From: Cyclobacteriaceae bacterium
GTDB lineage: Bacteria > Bacteroidota > Bacteroidia > Cytophagales > Cyclobacteriaceae
Length of the DNA: 64,000 bases
Direction: 5' to 3'
NCBI GenBank assembly: GCA_026003355.1
Contig: BPHC01000004.1
Span: 186,001-250,000 of the forward strand
The notes beneath the pieces are model-generated. The model did not search any database. It was not told where the DNA came from and saw only the letters and a list, made by a program, of their open reading frames with translations. Every line of letters begins with the position of its first letter. Positions within the stretch are counted from its first letter, which is position 1. Both the position numbers and the translations under genes were made by a program. Below are positions 40,219 to 48,909 of the stretch, piece by piece.

Positions 40219-42261
40219 TTAATTTTCAATTACCCTGAATTCGACCCTGCGGTTAAGCTCTCGCCCTTCCTTTTCATCGTCATTACTGGCAAGGGGCCTG
40301 GTTTTGCCATAACCTTTTGCGGTAATTCTGCGCGGGTCAATGCCCTTTTTAACCAGATAATCTTTTACTGCTTCGGCTCTGCGTTGCGACAGTTGCATGT
40401 TGTAGGCTGCCGTGCCAATGTTGTCGGTGTGTCCGGCTATTTCCACCTTTAACCGCGGGTTTTCGGCCATCATCCGTTCCAGTTTATTAAGTTCGGTGTA
40501 CGATTCGGTCCGGAAGGTAGCCTTGTCGAAGTCGAAGTAAATGTTTCTTAACACCGATACCACCCCGCTCACCAGCCTGCGCATCTCTATTGTGCGTACC
40601 TCGGTGCGTTCCTGCCCCGAAGCGCCCGGCAGCCGCACATTCTGGTTTACAAATGCATAGCCTTCCAGTTCTGCCGAAAGGCGGTAATCTTTTTCGCCAT
40701 CGTTGCTTATTGTAAATTCTGTAACACCGGTTTCTTTGGTCGCGCCGGGCACCACTATGTTATCGCGTGCACCCTGCAGCCTTACCCGGGCTTCGAGGGG
40801 CTGGCCGGTGGCGGCATCAACTGTTTTTACTACGTAGCGCAGCGGAGCCTTTTGTTTCGGAGCTGGTTTCGGTTTTTCCACAGGTTCCTTTTCTTCCGGT
40901 TCGGGTACTGGTTCGGGATCTTTGGCGGCTATAACAGGCGCCGGCTGCTCCGGAACGGTAATCATATAAATGTCATCATACCCCAGGCCATCTTCGCGTA
41001 CCGACGAATAGTAGGCCCGCCTGCCATCGCGCGTACTGGTATAGTAAATGTCGTTGTCCGGGGTGTTAATGGGGTAGCCCAGGTTTTCGGGTTCGCTCCA
41101 CTCGTTGGTGCTTTCATCGAATACCGACTTAAAAATATCAAAACCGCCCATGCCCTTGCGGCCCTTGGAGCTGAAATAAAGTGTTTTGTTGTCGTAATCA
41201 ATAAAGGGGCCATCGTCATCATATTCGGTGTTTATTTTGGGTCCCAGGTTTTTTACGTTGCTCCACTCGCCTTTGGCATCTTTTGTGGCTTTGTAGATGT
41301 CCAGGCCACCATAGCCACCGGGCCGGTTACTGGAAAAGTACAGGGTTCGCTCATCGGGCGAAATGCTGATGGATTTCTCTTCGTATGAAGAGTTGATAAT
41401 GCCGGGCAGGGGCTGCGGTTCGCCCCACGTGCCATTGGGTTGGCGTTCGCAAAAGTAAATGTCGCCACCGTTGTCATCTTTGTATATGAACAGCGTTTCG
41501 CCATCGGCCGAAAAAGCCAGGTTCGAGTCGTGATACGGAGTATTAACCGGTGTGCCGATGTTTTCGGCCCTTGACCACACCCCATTAACTTTACGTGCAG
41601 TAAAAATATCTTCAAAAGGCTTGTTATCCAGGTCCACATTCTGGTTCATATTGCCTTCGCGCCTGCGGGTGGTAAAAATTATGATGTCTTCATTGGCATT
41701 TAGTACAGGCGCATAGTCATCCCATTCGGAATTGATTTCGCGCCCGATGTTTACGATCGAAAAGTTTTTGGGGTTGGCTACATATTCTTTTCCGTTCTGG
41801 CATTCGTAAATGGCCCGGTCTACCACCGCAGCACTAACCCGATCGTTACCCATGTAGTTGGGCCGTTTGGCCATTTTCTCCTTGTAGCGGTTATAAAAGT
41901 CAATGGCCTTATCGAATTCCATTCCGTATTGATAACTCAGGCCAATCCAGTACTCCAGGTCGAAGCGGTAGTTGGGGTCGCGTTCATAAACCCGAAGCAG
42001 AAACTGTGCGGCTCTTTCCTTGCCAATGGTGCGAATGTGGTACAGACCGGCTTCGAAGTTGGCTTTCAGGTTTTCGGGGTCCAGGTTGGCGGCCGTTACC
42101 ATCAGTTCGCGGGCATCGTCAATGGCGCGGGTCTCGGCCATGATCAACTCTGCCTGGGTCATATACTCTTTGGCCAGTTCTTTGTTGTCCTGGGCCCACG
42201 CCCGGCAGAAAACGCCGGCCAGAGCTAAAAAAATCAGTACGTTGCGAATACTGTACAACAT
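40219..42261 (-). CDS. porE: OmpA-family protein with TPR and PD40 repeats, PorE-like
   Basis: 680 residues: signal peptide (about 1-24, R-A-W-A-Q), TPR-like helices (about 25-150), a WD40/PD40-type propeller (about 165-440, with repeated S-x-D-G/E and Y-F-S-S-N/K-G/R units), a Pro/Glu-rich linker (about 445-475), a carboxypeptidase-regulatory-like domain, and a C-terminal OmpA domain with the peptidoglycan motif near 580-680 (I-Y-F-D-F-D; G-H-T-D-N; N-R-R-V-E-F). This order is that of PorE (PG1058), which anchors the T9SS machine to peptidoglycan. Clustering with porT supports it; the symbol is by analogy. Confidence 0.82.
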   Translation of the reverse strand: MLYSIRNVLIFLALAGVFCRAWAQDNKELAKEYMTQAELIMAETRAIDDARELMVTAANLDPENLKANFEAGLYHIRTIGKERAAQFLLRVYERDPNYRFDLEYWIGLSYQYGMEFDKAIDFYNRYKEKMAKRPNYMGNDRVSAAVVDRAIYECQNGKEYVANPKNFSIVNIGREINSEWDDYAPVLNANEDIIIFTTRRREGNMNQNVDLDNKPFEDIFTARKVNGVWSRAENIGTPVNTPYHDSNLAFSADGETLFIYKDDNGGDIYFCERQPNGTWGEPQPLPGIINSSYEEKSISISPDERTLYFSSNRPGGYGGLDIYKATKDAKGEWSNVKNLGPKINTEYDDDGPFIDYDNKTLYFSSKGRKGMGGFDIFKSVFDESTNEWSEPENLGYPINTPDNDIYYTSTRDGRRAYYSSVREDGLGYDDIYMITVPEQPAPVIAAKDPEPVPEPEEKEPVEKPKPAPKQKAPLRYVVKTVDAATGQPLEARVRLQGARDNIVVPGATKETGVTEFTISNDGEKDYRLSAELEGYAFVNQNVRLPGASGQERTEVRTIEMRRLVSGVVSVLRNIYFDFDKATFRTESYTELNKLERMMAENPRLKVEIAGHTDNIGTAAYNMQLSQRRAEAVKDYLVKKGIDPRRITAKGYGKTRPLASNDDEKEGRELNRRVEFRVIEN

Positions 42262-42358
42262 GGGGTTAAGCGGGGTTGTTACCGAAAGTTAAAAAATAAT
42301 GGTTTCTACAGGCCTGCCAATATAGTAAAACATTGGGTTAAAAAAGAAGAATTTTTTA

Positions 42359-42379
42359 AGTATAACATGCGTGTATACT
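42359..42379. repeat. Inverted repeat in the porE-engB divergent gap
   Basis: AGTATA at 42359-42364 and its complement TATACT at 42374-42379 enclose 9 bases that can extend the stem. It lies in the 158-bp region between divergent genes and could be an operator or a chance hairpin. Confidence 0.3.
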
Positions 42380-42419
42380 GCATTCTTAGTATTTTGCCCT
42401 GAAAGCATTACTTGAAGTG

Positions 42420-43022
42420 ATGAAAGAACCTGTGGTTCAGGCAGCATTTGTGTGTTCGGCAACCCCTGACAATCCGTTTTCGGGGCCTGCACGCCCCGAA
42501 TTTGCTTTTGCCGGCCGTTCGAATGCAGGAAAATCCTCGCTTATCAATCTGCTCACCGGCCGCAAACGCCTTGCCCACCCCTCGGCCACACCGGGTAAAA
42601 CACAAACCATTAATTACTACCTGGCTGATAACCGCTGGTACCTGGTTGACCTTCCGGGATACGGATATGCCCGAAGAAGCAAGGAACAAAAGAAAATATT
42701 AAGCGACCTGATAAGCCATTACGTGCTGAACAGCCACAACCTGCATTGTATTTTCGTGCTGCTGGACTGCCGGCTGCCACCCCAGCCGGCGGATATTACT
42801 TTTATTAACTGGCTGGGCGAAAACAATATCCCCCTTGCCCTGGTACTAACCAAGGCAGATAAACTTTCGGTGAACGGCCTTAAAGAAAGCCGGGCACGGG
42901 TTGAAAAGGTGTTAAGCCCATTCTGGGATCCACTGCCGCCGCTGTTTATTACTTCTTCGCAGCGAAAAACCGGCAGGAAAGAACTGCTGGGCTTTATTAA
43001 CCAGGCTCTTGCCAATTGCTGA
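42420..43022 (+). CDS. engB: Ribosome biogenesis GTP-binding protein YsxC/EngB
   Basis: 200 residues from the ATG at 42420 (a GTG one codon earlier is also possible). It is an Era-type GTPase needed for large-subunit assembly. Motifs are G1 G-R-S-N-A-G-K-S-S at 32-40, the T-P-G-K-T-Q-T switch, G3 D-L-P-G-Y-G-Y near 78-84, G4 T-K-A-D near 141-144 and G5 S-S-Q/S-x-K near 176-180. Length is normal. It is divergent from porE and is followed 31 bp later by the DUF5606 gene. Confidence 0.95.
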   Translation: MKEPVVQAAFVCSATPDNPFSGPARPEFAFAGRSNAGKSSLINLLTGRKRLAHPSATPGKTQTINYYLADNRWYLVDLPGYGYARRSKEQKKILSDLISHYVLNSHNLHCIFVLLDCRLPPQPADITFINWLGENNIPLALVLTKADKLSVNGLKESRARVEKVLSPFWDPLPPLFITSSQRKTGRKELLGFINQALANC

Positions 43023-43029
43023 TTTAAAC

Positions 43030-43037
43030 TACCTTTG
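43030..43037 (+). promoter_or_regulatory. Bacteroidota -7 box before the DUF5606 gene
   Basis: TACCTTTG matches TAnnTTTG and lies 16 bp before the ATG at 43054. No well-placed TTG was seen. Confidence 0.4.
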
Positions 43038-43053
43038 TGCACTTTTTTAATCT

Positions 43054-43455
43054 ATGAAACTTAAAGATATAGCTGCCGTTAGCGGAAAGAGCGGATTGTA
43101 CCGGGTACTTTCGGCCGGCAAAGGCGGTATGGTGCTCGAAGCGCTGGAAAACAAAGCCCGCATGGTGGTTCCGGTAAGCCAGAAAATTTCATTGTTGAGC
43201 GAAATCTCCATATACACCTCCACGCGCGAAGGCACCGTACCGCTGGAAAGCGTGCTGAAGAAAATCAAATCCGAATACGGCAATGATGTGGGCCTGGACG
43301 GCAATGCCACTCCGGATGAGCTGCATGCTTTTTTTAAGTCGGTTTTACCTGAGTACGATACAAACAGGGTTTATACTTCGGATATCCGAAAATTGATTAA
43401 GTGGTACAGCCTGCTGGCAGCTCATGCCCCCGAAGTACTCGGTAATGACCAGTAA
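43054..43455 (+). CDS. DUF5606 protein
   Basis: 133 residues, no signal peptide or membrane segment, so cytoplasmic. It matches the Bacteroidota DUF5606 family in full length: an N-terminal small beta domain (L-K-D-I-A-A-V-S-G-K-S-G-L-Y near 3-16; K-I-S-L-L-S-E-I-S-I-Y near 44-54) and a C-terminal helical part with V-L-P-x-Y-D-x-x-R-V-Y-x-S-D-I-R-K. Function is unknown. It has its own -7 box and ends in an inverted repeat shared with the convergent rsgA. Confidence 0.82.
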   Translation: MKLKDIAAVSGKSGLYRVLSAGKGGMVLEALENKARMVVPVSQKISLLSEISIYTSTREGTVPLESVLKKIKSEYGNDVGLDGNATPDELHAFFKSVLPEYDTNRVYTSDIRKLIKWYSLLAAHAPEVLGNDQ

Positions 43456-43495
43456 AGATTTCAATATCGGGCCACTGCGGATTAAAAATCTTTAC
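43452..43495. terminator. Perfect 10-bp inverted repeat across two convergent stop codons
   Basis: GTAAAGATTT at 43452-43461 and its exact complement at 43486-43495 flank 24 bases. The left arm contains the stop codon of the DUF5606 gene and the right arm that of rsgA. T-rich arms on both strands suit a bidirectional terminator, although the loop is long. Confidence 0.4.
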
Positions 43496-44400
43496 CTTCG
43501 GTTGTCATCATCTTCCAGCATACTTATATAGCTGGCATAGCGGCTTGCTGAAATTGCACCCGCGTTCAGCGCCTGGCGCACTGCGCAACCGGGCTCGTTT
43601 ATGTGCCGGCAGCGGTACCCAAACCTGCATGTACTTCGCAGGACCCGCATTTCCGGAAAATAATCCGACAACTCTTCAGGAGTTATATTTACAAGCCCCC
43701 ACTCCTTAACGCCAGGTGTATCGATTACAAAGGTGTGGGCATCGGTTTTAAACATCTCGGCAAAGGTAGTGGTGTGCATGCCTTTATTTGAATAGTCTGA
43801 TATTTCGCCAACAGGCTGATTTATTTCGGGCGAAAGGCGATTAAGCAATGACGACTTCCCCACGCCCGAGAGACCGGCAATCAACGAGGTTTTGCCGTGC
43901 AGCAGGCTCTTCACCCCATTCAGGTCACCGGTGGTGGCCGATATTTTCAGGCAGGCAATGTTCAGGTTGCTGTAAATCCTTATAAGGGTTTCCTGCAGTT
44001 CACGGCCCGCATCGTCCAGAATATCCTGTTTGTTAAACAACAGTGCCTGCGGAATACCGAAGGCTTCGGCTGTAACCATAAAGCGGTCAATAAACCCTGT
44101 GGAGGTTGCGGGCTTTACCAGGGTAACCATCAAAACGGCCTGGTCGATATTGGCAGCCAGCACGTGGACATGGCCGGTTTTTTTTACCGATTTGCGGACG
44201 ATGTGGTTTTTCCGTTCGTGCACCTCTGTTATGAGCCCCGCTTTTAAGTCAATTTCCACGAAATCGCCCACAGCCACAGGGTTGGATTCCTTATATCCCT
44301 TTAAACGCAGCTTGCCCCTTGCACGGCAAACCAGGCGCTGGCCGGTTTCGGTCAGTACATCGTATTGCGATCCGGTAGAGCGCATTACCAGGGCTTTCAT
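43492..44400 (-). CDS. rsgA: Small-ribosomal-subunit GTPase RsgA
   Basis: 302 residues. A circularly permuted GTPase that checks maturation of the 30S subunit. An N-terminal OB fold (about 1-65) comes first, then the GTPase core in permuted order with N-K-Q-D near 122-125 (G4), G-L-S-G-V-G-K-S-S-L-L near 177-187 (G1) and D-T-P-G near 228-231 (G3). A C-terminal zinc domain has Cys and His ligands (C-R-F-G-Y-R-C-x-H and a later Cys). Its ATG overlaps the waaA stop by 4 bp (ATGA), so the two are coupled. Confidence 0.95.
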   Translation of the reverse strand: MKALVMRSTGSQYDVLTETGQRLVCRARGKLRLKGYKESNPVAVGDFVEIDLKAGLITEVHERKNHIVRKSVKKTGHVHVLAANIDQAVLMVTLVKPATSTGFIDRFMVTAEAFGIPQALLFNKQDILDDAGRELQETLIRIYSNLNIACLKISATTGDLNGVKSLLHGKTSLIAGLSGVGKSSLLNRLSPEINQPVGEISDYSNKGMHTTTFAEMFKTDAHTFVIDTPGVKEWGLVNITPEELSDYFPEMRVLRSTCRFGYRCRHINEPGCAVRQALNAGAISASRYASYISMLEDDDNRR

Positions 44401-45648
44401 GCGTTAAGCAGGTTACGGCAGCAGGCTATGATTTTTTGTGTGGCACCGCGTTTTTCTTCAACATAGAGACGGGTTATTTCGCACGCCATTAAATAGGTGG
44501 CCGGATCGTTTACAGCTTCGAATTTAGCTTTTAGGTCGGCATAATCGGATACAGCAAAAGCGCCTCCGCGGTTTATCAGGTCAGTGGCCTCGGGAAATTT
44601 GTGAAAGTTTTTGTTGCCAAAAAAAACGGGAATACCGTAAACGGCAGCCTCCAGAATGTTGTGGAGGCCTTTGCCATAGCCCCCGCCTACCCAGGCATAT
44701 TCGGCATACCGGTACAGCTGGGCCAGCATACCAATGTTGTCGATAATCAACACCTGATATTCACCCGGGTCTGGTACGTGGCGGGCTGCAGAGTAGCGCA
44801 ACGTTTTGGATGTTAAATGGCGTTCGATATTCCTGATGCCGGCTTCGGAAATTTCATGCGGGGCTATGATAAACTTTGTATGCCGGTGTTGATCGTGAAT
44901 AAAGGGCAAGAGTACATCCAGATCTTCCGGCCAGCTGCTGCCCACTACCATAAGTTTATCGGCACCCTTAAACTGCTCAATTACCGGAAATTTTTCGTGC
45001 ACCTGTAAAAGCTGCCAAACGCGGTCGAAGCGGGTATCGCCTGCAACGGTAACCTGATTAATCCCTATGCGCTGCAGTACTTCGGCCGAGGCGGTGTTTT
45101 GCACAAAAAAATGATTAAACTTTAACAGCAGCTTACGAAAAAATGCACCGTACCATTTGAAAAAAACCTGCCGGCTGTGAAATACGCCCGAAACATTCAG
45201 TACGGGAATATTTCTGCGATGAAGTTCCGTAATATAATGGTACCAGAATTCATATTTAACAAACAGGGCCATCACAGGTTTTGCGGTATCGATAAACCTG
45301 CGGGCGTTATCGGGTGTATCCCAAGGAAGGTAAAAGATATAGTCGGCCAGCGTATAGGTTTTCCTGGCTTCATACCCTGAGGGCGAGAAAAAAGTTACCA
45401 GTATTTTGTGTGTAGTAAATTCTTTTTTCAGCTGCCTCCAGCACGGGCCGGCCCTGTTCAAACTCACCCAGTGATGCACAGTGCATCCATATAAGGGGTT
45501 GTTTGTTACCCTGCAGCGCTTCGGAAAGTTTGCCGAAAAGGTCCCTGCGCCCGTTTATAAACAGATTCGCTTTTGCGTTTTGAATGGCCGCCAGGCGGTA
45601 AAGTGCCCTGAGAAAAAAAATGGCTAAATTGTACAGGTAAACCGCCAT
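44397..45648 (-). pseudogene. waaA: 3-deoxy-D-manno-octulosonic acid transferase, with one frameshift
   Basis: WaaA/KdtA attaches Kdo sugars to lipid A precursor at the inner membrane. The protein is split into two frames. The first part (from ATG 45648) has an N-terminal membrane anchor and W-M-H-C-A-S-L-G-E-F-E-Q-G-R-P-V-L-E. The sequence then continues in another frame with Q-L-K-K-E-F and runs through P-W-D-T-P-D-N-A-R-R-F and G-G-G-Y-G-K-G-L-H-N-I-L-E-A to the end. One extra base in the G pair at 45435-45436 restores a single frame of about 416 residues, the normal length. As the gene is normally essential and the rest is intact, a consensus error is likelier than a true pseudogene. Confidence 0.85.
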
Positions 45649-45683
45649 AAAGGTGTCAAATTTAACAGGCGGACAGGCAACTC

Positions 45684-45712
45684 TTGCGTTTTGCGACAAA
45701 ATTTTAACTTTA
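45684..45712 (+). promoter_or_regulatory. Promoter before the DUF6588-like gene
   Basis: TTG at 45684-45686, an 18-bp spacer and TAACTTTA at 45705-45712 (one base off TAnnTTTG). It lies 45 bp before the chosen start at 45758. Confidence 0.4.
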
Positions 45713-45757
45713 AAGGTTTACAAGTTTTACCATTTTGGTATGCAGACAGAAAAACAT

Positions 45758-46807
45758 ATGAATATGAAGACCATTCGATTATTGCTTTTTGGTTTATGCA
45801 GTTCGGCCGCGGTCTATGCACAGAATGAAGATGACCTGATACGATTTATGCAGGCCGGAGCAGCCGATGGCAGCAAATTGATTACGGCCTACATCAGCCC
45901 CATGGTAGAGGGTTTTTCCTATGCCATGAACGGGGGCTGGTTTCATACCGCCAAACCGCACAAGCTGGGAGGTTTTGATTTCAACTTTAGTGTTACCCCG
46001 GTGTTTATCCCCAAATCAAGGGATTATTTCAATCCTGCCGATCTGAACCTGAGCAGTAATTTTGTGGGCTTTAGCAACACCACCACCAGCGGCAACCTGG
46101 CACCCTCTATTATCGGCCCCAAAGACCGAAATGAATATCAGTACGATACCGGCAACGGCATAATTACCTTTTCCGGACCCGAAGGCCTGGGCATACGCAA
46201 AACCATTAAGGTAGCACCCGTGGGTTTACCCATGGCCCAGGTGGGTATAGGGTTGATTAAAGGAACCGATATTATGATAAGGTATGTTCCGAAAACAAAC
46301 ATTGGCAGTACCGACCTGCAATTGTTTGGCTTTGCGGTTCGCCACGATGTAAAACAGCACATACCCGGAATAAAAATGCTTCCCTTCGATTTATCGGTTA
46401 TGACGGGCTACACATCATTTACCGGAGTTACCAACATGAGCGGCCTGGCTGCAGAGTTTCCGCCCGACCCAGGGTCTTCGAATGTAAAACAGGAGTCGGA
46501 GTACAGGTTTAATGCCTTCTTGCTGGAAGCACTCATATCAAAAAAGCTGGCTTTTGTTACCTTTTTCGGTGGCGTGGGCTTTAATGGTATAAACACCAGG
46601 GCAAAGATTAAAGGCAGCTACACTTTTTTCAGCGGCCAGCCCTATGAGTTTGTTCTGAACAATCCGTATTCAGCCACATTTAAGAACAGTTCCATGCGGC
46701 TGGATGCGGGCATGCGCATAAACCTCATGGCCTTTTATTTATACGGTAATTATTCCTTGCAGGAATACCAGGCCTTTACGTTTGGCCTTGGATTTACATT
46801 CCGGTAA
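45758..46807 (+). CDS. Outer-membrane protein, DUF6588-like
   Basis: 349 residues from the ATG at 45758; ATGs at 45740 and 45764 are also possible, all leading into the same signal peptide (ends V-Y-A-Q). The mature protein is rich in beta strands ending in aromatic residues and finishes in F-G-L-G-F-T-F-R, as in an outer-membrane barrel. The overall layout (E-D-D-L-I-R-F-M-Q-A-G near the start, then a Y-I-S-P-M segment) resembles the DUF6588 family common in Bacteroidota. Function is unknown. It is divergent from waaA, with a candidate promoter 45 bp upstream, and converges on the AI-2E family gene with a palindrome between them. Confidence 0.65.
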   Translation: MNMKTIRLLLFGLCSSAAVYAQNEDDLIRFMQAGAADGSKLITAYISPMVEGFSYAMNGGWFHTAKPHKLGGFDFNFSVTPVFIPKSRDYFNPADLNLSSNFVGFSNTTTSGNLAPSIIGPKDRNEYQYDTGNGIITFSGPEGLGIRKTIKVAPVGLPMAQVGIGLIKGTDIMIRYVPKTNIGSTDLQLFGFAVRHDVKQHIPGIKMLPFDLSVMTGYTSFTGVTNMSGLAAEFPPDPGSSNVKQESEYRFNAFLLEALISKKLAFVTFFGGVGFNGINTRAKIKGSYTFFSGQPYEFVLNNPYSATFKNSSMRLDAGMRINLMAFYLYGNYSLQEYQAFTFGLGFTFR

Positions 46808-46817
46808 ACCAGGGTTA

Positions 46818-46831
46818 CCTGTTTAAACAGG
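46818..46831. terminator. 14-bp palindrome between convergent genes
   Basis: CCTGTTTAAACAGG is a perfect palindrome that overlaps the stop codon of the AI-2E family gene and lies 10 bp after the stop of the convergent gene. It could form a hairpin at both transcript ends or be a protein site. Confidence 0.3.
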
Positions 46832-47914
46832 CAGACCATTGGCCTTTTCAGCCTGTGCGATATCGCCTGTTTCTGAAAGCCATACGGCAATAAACCGGGT
46901 GGCCTCAAAGCGGGAACTTACAATAACCATAATAGAGGTTATGGGCACCGACAAGAACATACCCAAAATGCCCCAAATAATGCCCCAAAAAGTAAGGGCA
47001 AGCAGAACGCCCAGCGGACTTAAGTTGAGGGTACGTCCCATGATTTTGGGTTCCAGCACATTTCCAACAGCAAACTGGATTAGCTGCACAGCCAGAAATA
47101 CCCACAGCAGCATCCAGAACGACTGGAACTGAAATGAAGCGAACACAGCCGGAAGCAGGGTTGCAAAAAAAGAACCGATGTAAGGAATGTAGTTCAGCAA
47201 AAAAATTAAAAATGCCCACCACGCGGCAAAATCGACTTTAAAGATTAACAAAACAAAATAGCTCAGCAAGCCGGTAAGCACGCTCATCTGGGTTTTAACC
47301 ACAATATATTTGCGGGTGGCGGCAGTTATCTCATCAATAATGCGGGTAATTTTTTCCCGCCTTTCCGGTTCCTTAATCCATAATGCCAGCTTGCGGTTAA
47401 AAAACTTTTCTTCTACCAGCAGAAAAGCCACGTAAACAATTATGATAAAAATATTGCCGGCCAGGCTGGTAAGGCTGTTCAGCAATGCTGTAAGTACGGG
47501 CTGAATGTTAAATTCAGCGGCAAGCTGGGTTAGCCGTTCCTTTACCACATCAAAGCCTTCAAGCGCCTGAAGGCTCTGCAGCATATTACGGAAGTTGGAA
47601 ACATAATAATTAGAGCGCACAATAATAAGCTCCAGGTTAACCACTACAATTTCGTACACTCCGGTAATGACAAGCAGAATAATAAGAAAGGCGAGTGAAG
47701 TGCGCAGCCAGTTAGGGAGGGTACGGTTTTTAAAGCTTATCTTGCCCAGGGTTCTTTTCAGCTCAAACACCGCATACCAAACCATCACGGCAATTACCAC
47801 GGGCTGCAAAAAACTGCTGAAATATACCAGGCAAAAAACCACAACCGACAGGATGATCAGCCACGCTGCAACTTTTTCCACACGCAGCCCTTTGATGCTC
47901 CCGGTGTTGGTCAT
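46823..47914 (-). CDS. AI-2E family transporter
   Basis: 363 residues with about eight membrane helices and a long amphipathic region (about 105-200) between helices 3 and 4, the layout of the AI-2E/PerM family. Conserved parts include L-N-Y-I-P-Y-I-G-S-F and the G-N-x-L-E-P-K-I-M-G-R-x-L-x-L-S-P segment near 285-305. Members export autoinducer-2 or act as Na+/H+ antiporters; the specific substrate cannot be told. It is co-directional with the crotonase gene upstream (2-bp gap), so they may share a transcript. Confidence 0.88.
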   Translation of the reverse strand: MTNTGSIKGLRVEKVAAWLIILSVVVFCLVYFSSFLQPVVIAVMVWYAVFELKRTLGKISFKNRTLPNWLRTSLAFLIILLVITGVYEIVVVNLELIIVRSNYYVSNFRNMLQSLQALEGFDVVKERLTQLAAEFNIQPVLTALLNSLTSLAGNIFIIIVYVAFLLVEEKFFNRKLALWIKEPERREKITRIIDEITAATRKYIVVKTQMSVLTGLLSYFVLLIFKVDFAAWWAFLIFLLNYIPYIGSFFATLLPAVFASFQFQSFWMLLWVFLAVQLIQFAVGNVLEPKIMGRTLNLSPLGVLLALTFWGIIWGILGMFLSVPITSIMVIVSSRFEATRFIAVWLSETGDIAQAEKANGLPV

Positions 47915-47916
47915 AC

Positions 47917-48690
47917 TCAGCGCCCTTTGAATAAAGGTTTTCTCTTTTCGATAAAAGCCTGCATGCCTTCTTTCTGGTCGGCCGAGGCAAAGGTGAGGTA
48001 AAAATTTTTCCGTTCAAAGGCCAGGCCCTCATCCAGATGGGTTTCAAACGACCGGTTAACCGCCTCTTTGGCCAGCTGCACCGCTACCGGCGAATGCCGG
48101 GCTATTTCGCGCGCCAGCGCTACGGCCTCGTGCAGATACATTTCAACCGGAACCACCTTGTTTACCAGCCCGTAATCGCAGGCCTCTTCGGCTGTCATAA
48201 ATTTTCCGGTAAGAATATACTCCATAGCCCTGGCTTTGCCTATGGCTTTGGTAAGTCGCTGTGTGCCCCCTGCACCGGGAATGGTGCCAATTTTTATTTC
48301 GGGTTGGCCAAACCGGGCTGTTTCAGAGGCAATAATCATGTCGCACATCATGGCCAGCTCACAACCTCCGCCCAGTGCAAAACCGCTAACAGCGGCAATT
48401 ATCGGCTTTTTGGTTTTGCGAATCTGATCCCAGGTACTGAACTGGTCGATCAGCAACATATCAATTGCCGATTTATCGGCCATTTGTTTGATATCGGCCC
48501 CCGCAGCAAAGGCCTGCTCATTACCCGTAAGGATAATTACTTTAACCTGTTCGTTTTTATCCAGCATCTGCAGCGCATCGCGCACCTCTTCCATGAGTTT
48601 ACGGTTTAGTGCGTTGAGTTCTTTGGGCCGGTTAAGCTGTATAAGCGCTATGCCTTCCTCATATTGTTCGGTTACGATAATAAATTCCAT
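47917..48690 (-). CDS. Enoyl-CoA hydratase/isomerase family protein
   Basis: 257 residues from the ATG at 48690, the normal length; the longer frame to 48810 has no family similarity. It belongs to the crotonase superfamily: the oxyanion-hole segments are A-F-A-A-G-A-D-I-K-Q-M near 62-72 and A-L-G-G-G-C-E-L-A near 104-112. Two conserved Glu near 112 and 132 (P-E-I-K-I-G-T-I-P-G-A-G-G-T) correspond to the hydratase catalytic pair. It probably hydrates short-chain enoyl-CoA in fatty-acid or amino-acid breakdown. The AI-2E gene follows directly. Confidence 0.9.
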   Translation of the reverse strand: MEFIIVTEQYEEGIALIQLNRPKELNALNRKLMEEVRDALQMLDKNEQVKVIILTGNEQAFAAGADIKQMADKSAIDMLLIDQFSTWDQIRKTKKPIIAAVSGFALGGGCELAMMCDMIIASETARFGQPEIKIGTIPGAGGTQRLTKAIGKARAMEYILTGKFMTAEEACDYGLVNKVVPVEMYLHEAVALAREIARHSPVAVQLAKEAVNRSFETHLDEGLAFERKNFYLTFASADQKEGMQAFIEKRKPLFKGR

Positions 48691-48767
48691 AGAACTTTGT
48701 TTTGGCGCCTTAATTTCGAACAAATATTCGGCTAAGGAAAGCCGCCTGCCCATAACCAAATGAAAAA

Positions 48768-48792
48768 CCCCTTCGTGCGGGAAGGGGCTTTT
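48768..48792. terminator. Strong hairpin with flanking A and T runs
   Basis: CCCCTTC (48768-48774) and GAAGGGG (48781-48787) pair perfectly over a 6-base loop. An A run precedes and a T run follows, as in a bidirectional Rho-independent terminator. It is not at the end of any gene: the crotonase starts to the left and the phosphatase to the right, so it would end leftward transcripts antisense to the phosphatase, or a small RNA. Confidence 0.55.
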
Positions 48793-48869
48793 CAAACCAA
48801 AAGGCGGCAAAAAGTGTGCTATGCATGCCTATATACCCCCCGGAGCCGCGCGGTAAACCACGCCTGCAT

Positions 48870-48877
48870 TATTTTTG
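48870..48877 (+). promoter_or_regulatory. Bacteroidota -7 box before the phosphatase gene
   Basis: TATTTTTG matches TAnnTTTG and lies 32 bp before the ATG at 48910. Confidence 0.4.
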
Positions 48878-48909
48878 TGGCTTTTGCAGCTTAACGGCTT
48901 TTTTAACCG

